Positions 7,194 through 11,210 of a DNA stretch of 11,210 bases are shown piece by piece. The notes under the pieces were generated by a model. That model was not told where the DNA came from. It searched no databases and worked only from the letters and a program-made list of their open reading frames with translations. Each line of letters opens with the position of its first letter. Within the stretch, counting starts at the first letter, position 1. Source of the stretch: Pontiella desulfatans (GTDB lineage Bacteria > Verrucomicrobiota > Kiritimatiellia > Kiritimatiellales > Pontiellaceae); assembly GCA_029287275.1 (NCBI GenBank), contig JARFRL010000196.1, positions 1 through 11,210 on the forward strand, read 5' to 3'. The position numbers and the translations under genes were made by a program.

Positions 7194-8209
7194 TGAAACG
7201 CATTCTACTCAGCCTGATGGCGCTCGCGGCCATCACGTCCGTCGCTCAGCGGAACTCTCAGGAAGACGTTCAGTCCGGCACCCCCGCGCTGATGGAGGTT
7301 AAGGGCAGGAAGTTAAAGGTCTTCCTCCAGCGCATGGAAGACGGGAAATTGACCTTTCAGATGTTGAAAAAACCGAGCGACATGACGGTTCCCGCGGATA
7401 AAATCTCCAGCATCCAATTCGTGTCGAAGTACGACGAGGCCGGGCTCAACAGCGCCTACGGCGCGGCGGATTACGACGCGGTGCTGAGCATTCTCGAGCC
7501 CATCATGGCCGACATCGGCCAGTACATGCCCATTTCGAACAACATGCGCGAACCTTTCGTGATGATGTTCGAGGCCTATCGCGGCAAAAAGGATTTCGCC
7601 AACGTCAAAAAACACGCCGATCTAATGATCGCCACCGGCGACGAAAAACTCATCGACCAGACGAAGGTCGCGCTCGCGCTCGCGGCCATTGACAGGGAAG
7701 ATTTCGCCGAGGCCGAGAAGCTCGGCGGGGAATTGGAGAACGAAGCCGCCAAGCTTTACGTGCGAGCGGAGGTTGAACGAGCCCAAGGAAAACCGAAGGA
7801 AGCGATTCAAACGGTCAACGCCATCATTTTCGACCACGGCAACGATCTGGAGTGGTTGCCGCGCGGTGAGTTGCTGAACGCCTATCTCTATCTGGACATG
7901 ACGAGCACCAACTCGACCATCACGACCAATTCAGCCATGCTCACCGCCCGCCAAGTCAAAAACATATACGCCGGCGGAAACATCGCCGGTGAGGCGCGGA
8001 TTTTTTGGGAGAGTCTTGGCGGAGCGCCGATCGAGGCCGAGGAAATCGCCCGCCGCGCGGAACTCCGCGCCAAGGCGAAGGAGTTGAAGGATAAACGAGC
8101 CGCGGAAGATCAGGCCAACCGCGAAAAACGCGCCGCGGAGCGAAGAGCTCAGGCGGTGGCGAAGCGCGAGGCCGAAGCCAAGGCGGCGGAATCGGACGCG
8201 GCTGAATAA
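7193..8209 (+). CDS. Exported protein with beta-rich N-terminal region and charged helical C-terminus, function unknown
   Basis: I do not recognise a named family. The 338 residues begin with a signal peptide (MKR, then a hydrophobic stretch ending SVA-Q, cleavage near residue 18). Residues about 30-76 alternate hydrophobic and charged residues with turns (GRKLKVFLQ, DGKLTFQML, VPADKISSIQF), like a small beta barrel of SH3 or Sm type. Residues about 85-240 are helical and TPR-like (the run with DYDAVLSIL, KKDFANVKK, REDFAEAEK). From about 280 to the end is one long Ala/Glu/Lys/Arg helix without prolines, probably a coiled coil, reminiscent in composition of TolA domain II. There is no second membrane segment, so it is probably soluble in the periplasm. 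The start ATG shares its A with the upstream stop; GGAGG (7178-7182) lies 10 bases ahead. Co-expression with the TPR gene and ExbB/ExbD suggests a motor partner; this is inference. Confidence 0.8.
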   Translation: MKRILLSLMALAAITSVAQRNSQEDVQSGTPALMEVKGRKLKVFLQRMEDGKLTFQMLKKPSDMTVPADKISSIQFVSKYDEAGLNSAYGAADYDAVLSILEPIMADIGQYMPISNNMREPFVMMFEAYRGKKDFANVKKHADLMIATGDEKLIDQTKVALALAAIDREDFAEAEKLGGELENEAAKLYVRAEVERAQGKPKEAIQTVNAIIFDHGNDLEWLPRGELLNAYLYLDMTSTNSTITTNSAMLTARQVKNIYAGGNIAGEARIFWESLGGAPIEAEEIARRAELRAKAKELKDKRAAEDQANREKRAAERRAQAVAKREAEAKAAESDAAE

Positions 8210-8251
8210 CGAATTGTTACGTGGAATTGAAATGAATCTGAATAAGATAAC

Positions 8252-8257
8252 GGAGGT
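8252..8257 (+). promoter_or_regulatory. Strong ribosome binding site fixing the exbB start
   Basis: GGAGGT ends 7 bases before the ATG at 8265. This decides the start: the frame is open further upstream, with a TTG at 8214 and an ATG at 8232, but those lack a comparable site and would put 11 to 17 residues ahead of a clean signal peptide. Confidence 0.7.
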
Positions 8258-8264
8258 AATACCA

Positions 8265-9032
8265 ATGAAAAAAGGACTCTCAATCGTCGCGTTGCTGATG
8301 GTCGCGGGCGCGGCCATGGCACAGGGAGAAGGTGTTGAGGACGCGGTTCAAAACATCAATTTGCTTGAGTTGATTAAAACGGGTGGATGGGCGATGTGGC
8401 CGTTGGGCGCGTTTTCGTTCTTCATGGTCACGCTCATCGTGCAAAACTTCATCTCGTTGCGTCCGAAAACGCTGCTCCACAGCGAACAGATGCCGGAACT
8501 GCTTGAAATGATGCTTCAGAAAAAGTGCAAAACCGCGCTGATCTACTGCCGCAAGCATCCGTCCATGTTCGCCAACACCTTCGGCGCCGGACTCGAGCGT
8601 TGCTTGGATGGCGAGGAGGAAATCGATTTCCAAAAGGTTAAGGATTCCGTCGAGGAAGCCTCCGTGGAGCAGATGTCCCGCCTGATGAAGCCGATCGACT
8701 ACCTTTCAATCATCGGCGCCTCGGCCCCGATGCTTGGACTGCTCGGAACGGTTTCGGGCATGATCAAAGCCTTCAACACCATGGGCGCGCAGGGCATGGG
8801 CAAACCGGAACTGCTCGCGGCCAACATTGGTGAGGCCCTCATCACGACGGCGACCGGTCTGGTTATCGCGATCCCGGCCATGTTCTTCTTCTTCGCGTTC
8901 AAAAAAGGATTCCAGAAAACGCTCGCGACGCTCGGCCGCAACCTCGGCTTCCTGTTCGACGCGTTGCAAACGGGCAAAGAGCCGGTCAGCTTCATGGATC
9001 TCGAGACGCTCGAAAAGATGGAAGGCGAATAA
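8265..9032 (+). CDS. exbB: MotA/TolQ/ExbB proton-channel family protein with N-terminal signal peptide
   Basis: This is the channel subunit (255 residues) of an inner-membrane proton-driven motor. A signal peptide precedes the core (MKK, hydrophobic stretch, AMA-Q, cleavage after residue 19), a feature absent from E. coli ExbB. Three membrane helices follow: about 43-65, 144-170 and 188-212. A large cytoplasmic loop lies between the first and second, as in the family. The conserved signatures are present: LGLLGTVSGMI in helix 2 (T162) and GEALITTATGLVIAIPA in helix 3 (T194, T195, T197), the Thr-lined pore region. Other family members form a pentamer around an ExbD dimer. The gene is 55 bases after its upstream neighbour and 56 bases before exbD, with a hairpin in the second gap. 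TolQ or another subfamily is possible; the partner set (two ExbD proteins, no TolA/TolB/Pal) does not match canonical Tol-Pal. Confidence 0.92.
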   Translation: MKKGLSIVALLMVAGAAMAQGEGVEDAVQNINLLELIKTGGWAMWPLGAFSFFMVTLIVQNFISLRPKTLLHSEQMPELLEMMLQKKCKTALIYCRKHPSMFANTFGAGLERCLDGEEEIDFQKVKDSVEEASVEQMSRLMKPIDYLSIIGASAPMLGLLGTVSGMIKAFNTMGAQGMGKPELLAANIGEALITTATGLVIAIPAMFFFFAFKKGFQKTLATLGRNLGFLFDALQTGKEPVSFMDLETLEKMEGE

Positions 9033-9059
9033 CCAACCGCTTCGCTTTGAAGGTTGGTT
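9031..9059 (+). repeat. Inverted repeat (mRNA hairpin) between exbB and the first exbD
   Basis: AACCAACC (9031-9038) and GGTTGGTT (9052-9059) are perfect 8-base inverted repeats. A further CTTC/GAAG pairing (9040-9043, 9049-9052) can form inside in an alternative fold. The left arm includes the last two bases of the exbB stop codon. No T-run follows, so it is not an intrinsic terminator. It could set mRNA stability or relative output of exbB and exbD. Confidence 0.55.
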
Positions 9060-9088
9060 CATTCAATCCCTGAAATTAGGACGCTGAA

Positions 9089-9499
9089 ATGAAACTTGAA
9101 CAAAGAGAAATCGGAGAAGATCTCGAGCTGGATATGTCGCCCATGATCGACATGGTCTTCCTGCTCCTGATTTTCTTCATCGTCGCGTCTCAGATCGTGG
9201 ATGAAAAACCCAAGGTGTCGATCCCGACCGCGGCGTACGCCAAGGTGCCGGAAGACACCACCGGGCGTCTAATGATTACCGTTCGTCAGGACGAAAAGAT
9301 GTTCATCGGCTCCGACAGCGATCCCAAGACCATTGATCAGGTCCGGGATAGAATCGAGATGGAGATCGAGGCCGATCCCGAGATGCGGGTGCTGATCCGC
9401 TCTGACGGCGACACCAAATACGAGGTGAACGAGCGGGTCACGCTGGCCTGCGCGGAAGTCGGCGCTCAGGACATCATCTATTCGGTGTTTGAGGAGTAA
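9089..9499 (+). CDS. exbD: ExbD/TolR family biopolymer transport protein, first copy
   Basis: A 136-residue ExbD-type stator/rotor subunit: short cytoplasmic N-terminus, one membrane helix (about 20-37) and a periplasmic domain. The essential membrane aspartate is D21 in SPMIDMVFLLLIFF, equivalent to D25 of E. coli ExbD, which takes part in proton translocation. The periplasmic part (about 45-136) has the alternating strands and helices of the ExbD/TolR fold, with a final strand ending near IIYSVFEE. The ATG at 9089 has AGGA (9078-9081) 7 bases upstream. Its end encodes GAGGAG (9491-9496), which serves as the ribosome binding site of the next exbD, 3 bases away. It is expected to act with the ExbB just upstream. 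Confidence 0.93.
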   Translation: MKLEQREIGEDLELDMSPMIDMVFLLLIFFIVASQIVDEKPKVSIPTAAYAKVPEDTTGRLMITVRQDEKMFIGSDSDPKTIDQVRDRIEMEIEADPEMRVLIRSDGDTKYEVNERVTLACAEVGAQDIIYSVFEE

Positions 9500-9502
9500 T
9501 TC

Positions 9503-9937
9503 ATGAATTTAAATCAACATTACGAAGACGCCAAACTTGAGTTGCAGATCGCGCCGTTGATCGACGTCGTTTTCCTGTTGCTCATCTATTTCATGGTGAC
9601 CGCGTCGCTGATCAGAAAGGAAGCCGACATCGGCTTCTTGCTGCCCGCGGACGTCGCGACGGACGAAATGGTGGATATTCCCGTGGAGGTGCTTATTCAG
9701 ATCTCGAAAGACGGAACGATCGAACTGGAGGGCATGCGCTTCAACAGCGAGGATCGGGAACTGCAGGATCTGGTCACGCAGGTCGCCGGTTTGAAGGCGA
9801 TCGCCACCTCGCAGAATTCGCCGTTTTTCGTGAACGTGCTGCCGCACAAAGAAGCGCTGCATCGTCGCATCATCGACGTCATGGACGCGTGCGCCGCCGC
9901 CGACGTGAACAGCCTGACGTTCAGCAAGTCCTTGTAG
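9503..9937 (+). CDS. exbD: ExbD/TolR family biopolymer transport protein, second copy
   Basis: A 144-residue protein with the same plan as its neighbour: membrane helix about 20-38 with the conserved aspartate D21 in APLIDVVFLLLIYF, then a periplasmic domain. It is not a recent duplicate: outside the membrane helix it shares little with the first copy. It has the motif GFLLPAD just after the membrane and ends in a different C-terminal strand (NSLTFSKSL). Tandem, divergent exbD genes behind one exbB may give an ExbD heterodimer, since the motor core holds two ExbD chains; this is inference. The start is fixed by GAGGAG 6 bases upstream, inside the end of the first exbD. It is the last gene of the operon; a terminator follows 23 bases downstream. 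Confidence 0.93.
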   Translation: MNLNQHYEDAKLELQIAPLIDVVFLLLIYFMVTASLIRKEADIGFLLPADVATDEMVDIPVEVLIQISKDGTIELEGMRFNSEDRELQDLVTQVAGLKAIATSQNSPFFVNVLPHKEALHRRIIDVMDACAAADVNSLTFSKSL

Positions 9938-9960
9938 CCGCGAGGGAACGTTGTTGCGAG

Positions 9961-9989
9961 CCGCCTCGATCTTCGGGGCGGTTTTTTTT
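9961..9989 (+). terminator. Rho-independent terminator of the exbB/exbD operon
   Basis: The stem CCGCCTCG (9961-9968) pairs with CGGGGCGG (9974-9981), eight base pairs with one G-U, around a five-base loop (ATCTT). Eight T's follow at once (9982-9989). It lies 23 bases after the second exbD stop and separates the envelope operon from trpA. Confidence 0.9.
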
Positions 9990-10020
9990 GGAGCCGTGGC
10001 CTTTTTTCTCCTCGCCGCGC

Positions 10021-10048
10021 TTCCAATGAAAGGAAATATCCGTACACT
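10021..10048 (+). promoter_or_regulatory. Weak candidate promoter for trpA
   Basis: A strong terminator lies upstream, so trpA needs its own promoter between about 9990 and 10078. The best pair seen is TTCCAA (10021-10026) and TACACT (10043-10048) with 16 bases between. The match to the sigma-70 consensus is poor. No trp leader peptide or T-box-like element was seen. Confidence 0.2.
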
Positions 10049-10078
10049 TCCAAGTCTAGTTCACCATCAGGAAATTTC

Positions 10079-10885
10079 ATGAAAAAGACCAGAATCGACC
10101 GCAAGTTCGCGGAGTTGAGCAAGCAGGAAAAGAAGGGTTTCGTCGCGTACCTTTCCGCCGGAGATCCGAATCTGAACGACACCATCGACATCGTCTTGCG
10201 CCTTGAGGACGCGGGGGTCGACGTGGTGGAGCTTGGGCTGCCGTTTTCCGATCCGTTGGCCGACGGCCGCGTCAACCAGGAAGCCGCGACGCGCGCGCTG
10301 GAGGCCGGATCCACGTTCGATGGCGTGATGGAGTGCGTCGCCAAAATTCGGGAGCGCTCCGAGATCCCGATGCTCTTCTACGCGTACATGAATCCCTTGT
10401 TGGCCCGCGGCTACGAGAGCTCCATCTCGGCGTCCGCGGAAGCCGGCGTCGACGGGTTTCTGTTGTTGGACCTTCCGCTGGAGGAAGCGAGACCCTATCG
10501 CGCCGCGCTGACGAACAACGCGCTTAACGCCATTCAACTCGTAACGCCCACCACGCCGGATGGTCGGATCGACAAGATCGTGAAACAGGCGAACGGCTTC
10601 ATCTATTGCGTGTCCCGCGAGGGCGTCACCGGGGTTCAGGACTCGATCGCCGAAGGCGCGGGCGGACTGGTTCAACGAATTAAAGACCGAACGAAGCTGC
10701 CCGTCGCGATGGGCTTCGGAATCGGAACGGCGGAACAAGCGCGCGACGCGGCCAAACTGGCCGACGCCGTGGTGGTGGGCAGCGCGATCGTGAACGCGTT
10801 CAACGACAGACCTCAAACCGCGGAAGGTCGGGCCGACGCGGCCGCGTTCGTGGGCGAGATGGTTAAAGCGGTTAAGGAGATTTAA
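10079..10885 (+). CDS. trpA: Tryptophan synthase alpha subunit
   Basis: TrpA cleaves indole-3-glycerol phosphate to glyceraldehyde-3-phosphate and indole, which is channelled to TrpB; cytoplasmic, last step of tryptophan synthesis. At 268 residues it is the normal length for this (beta/alpha)8 barrel. Catalytic residues are present: E51 in VVELG and D62 in PFSDPLADG, equivalent to E49 and D60 of the enteric enzyme. The later loops YAYMNPLLARG, GFIYCVSREGVTG and the phosphate-binding MGFGIGTAEQA and ADAVVVGSAIV are also present. After PFSDPLADG the usual P-x-I-Q is replaced by R-V-N-Q, a visible variation. The start ATG has AGGA 6 bases ahead. No trpB is adjacent, unlike the common trpBA order; the next gene begins one base after the stop, suggesting co-transcription with a sugar-nucleotide gene. 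Confidence 0.95.
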   Translation: MKKTRIDRKFAELSKQEKKGFVAYLSAGDPNLNDTIDIVLRLEDAGVDVVELGLPFSDPLADGRVNQEAATRALEAGSTFDGVMECVAKIRERSEIPMLFYAYMNPLLARGYESSISASAEAGVDGFLLLDLPLEEARPYRAALTNNALNAIQLVTPTTPDGRIDKIVKQANGFIYCVSREGVTGVQDSIAEGAGGLVQRIKDRTKLPVAMGFGIGTAEQARDAAKLADAVVVGSAIVNAFNDRPQTAEGRADAAAFVGEMVKAVKEI

Positions 10886-10886
10886 G

Positions 10887-11210
10887 ATGGCGGGACGGTA
10901 CGCGGTAATCATGGCGGGTGGCAAAGGGGAGCGCTTCTGGCCGCTCAGCACATCCAAGCATCCAAAACAACTGTTGGCGCTGGTGGGCGACAAGCCCTTG
11001 ATCGCGCAGGCGGTCTATCGTCTGGTTGGTCTGGTCCCGCCGGGAAACGTTTTCGTCGTCACCAACGCGTATTTGGTCGCGGCGACGGGCGCGGCCGCTC
11101 CCTTGCTGCCACCGGAAAACATCGTCGGCGAGCCGATCGGCCGCGACACCGCCGCCGCGGTCGCCTGTGGTGGAGCGCTGGTGAAGGCCAAGGATGAAAA
11201 CGGCGTTTTC
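10887..11210 (+). CDS. manC: Mannose-1-phosphate guanylyltransferase, N-terminal part (3' truncated by window)
   Basis: The first 108 codons of a nucleotidyltransferase that makes GDP-mannose from GTP and mannose-1-phosphate, a precursor for surface polysaccharides and glycans. Seen: the nucleotide-binding signature VIMAGGKGERFWPLS at residues 7-21, then the conserved HPKQL segment and a GRDTAAAVA motif typical of the mannose-1-phosphate guanylyltransferase family. These distinguish it from glucose-1-phosphate thymidylyl- or uridylyltransferases. AAGGAG (10874-10879) inside the end of trpA is 7 bases before the ATG. The gene starts one base after the trpA stop. Because the 3' end is missing, a short single-domain form cannot be told from the longer form with a C-terminal mannose-6-phosphate isomerase cupin domain. 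Confidence 0.9.
   Translation, partial: MAGRYAVIMAGGKGERFWPLSTSKHPKQLLALVGDKPLIAQAVYRLVGLVPPGNVFVVTNAYLVAATGAAAPLLPPENIVGEPIGRDTAAAVACGGALVKAKDENGVF

Noticed and set aside
8214..8264. Upstream TTG or ATG start for exbB
   Set aside because: GGAGGT at 8252-8257 and the signal peptide beginning at 8265 identify the true start.
10020..10053. Direct repeat CTTCCAA (10020-10026 and 10047-10053) upstream of trpA as a regulator site
   Set aside because: Seven bases repeated once is readily expected by chance, and neither copy has internal symmetry.
1..11210. CRISPR array, tRNA, rRNA, insertion sequence or phage genes
   Set aside because: No spaced direct repeats, transposase or integrase motifs, terminal inverted repeats or recognisable structural RNA sequences were found; nearly all bases are accounted for by conserved chromosomal-type genes.

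Overview
The window is a gene-dense stretch of bacterial chromosome, high in G+C, with every supported gene on the + strand. It holds three units. (1) Positions 1-3809 are the downstream part of a hydrogenase operon: the 3' end of hoxF, then complete hoxU, hoxY, hoxH and a hydrogenase maturation endopeptidase (hoxW type). Together they encode the diaphorase and [NiFe] modules of a cytoplasmic NAD(P)-linked bidirectional hydrogenase (group 3d). Short gaps, an ATGA overlap and strong Shine-Dalgarno sequences suggest translational coupling. The promoter, most of hoxF and any hoxE or hyp genes lie outside the window.

(2) After an unusually A/T-rich non-coding leader (3810-4097) comes a cell-envelope operon (4098-9937). 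It encodes a roughly 1,030-residue exported protein built from TPR-like helical repeats, a 338-residue exported protein with a beta-rich N-terminal region and a highly charged helical C-terminus, an ExbB/TolQ-family proton-channel subunit carrying its own signal peptide, and two different ExbD/TolR-family subunits. An intrinsic terminator (9961-9989) closes it. No TonB, TolA, TolB, Pal or TonB-dependent receptor gene is present, so the two exported proteins are the natural candidates for partners or effectors of the proton-driven motor. This is the part of the window most likely to be an under-described system.

(3) From 10079 a housekeeping unit starts: trpA (tryptophan synthase alpha) followed one base later by the start of a mannose-1-phosphate guanylyltransferase gene (manC type), which runs off the window. 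trpB is not adjacent.

Organism: a diderm bacterium, since ExbB/ExbD and large exported TPR proteins fit an envelope with a periplasm. The signal-peptide-bearing ExbB with tandem ExbDs and a giant TPR protein, together with the character of the TrpA sequence, suggests the PVC group (Verrucomicrobiota, Kiritimatiellota, Lentisphaerota) or a related candidate phylum. This is an inference from gene arrangement and was not tested by phylogeny. Hydrogenase genes suggest fermentative or anaerobic redox balancing. No RNA genes, CRISPR arrays, insertion sequences or phage genes were seen.
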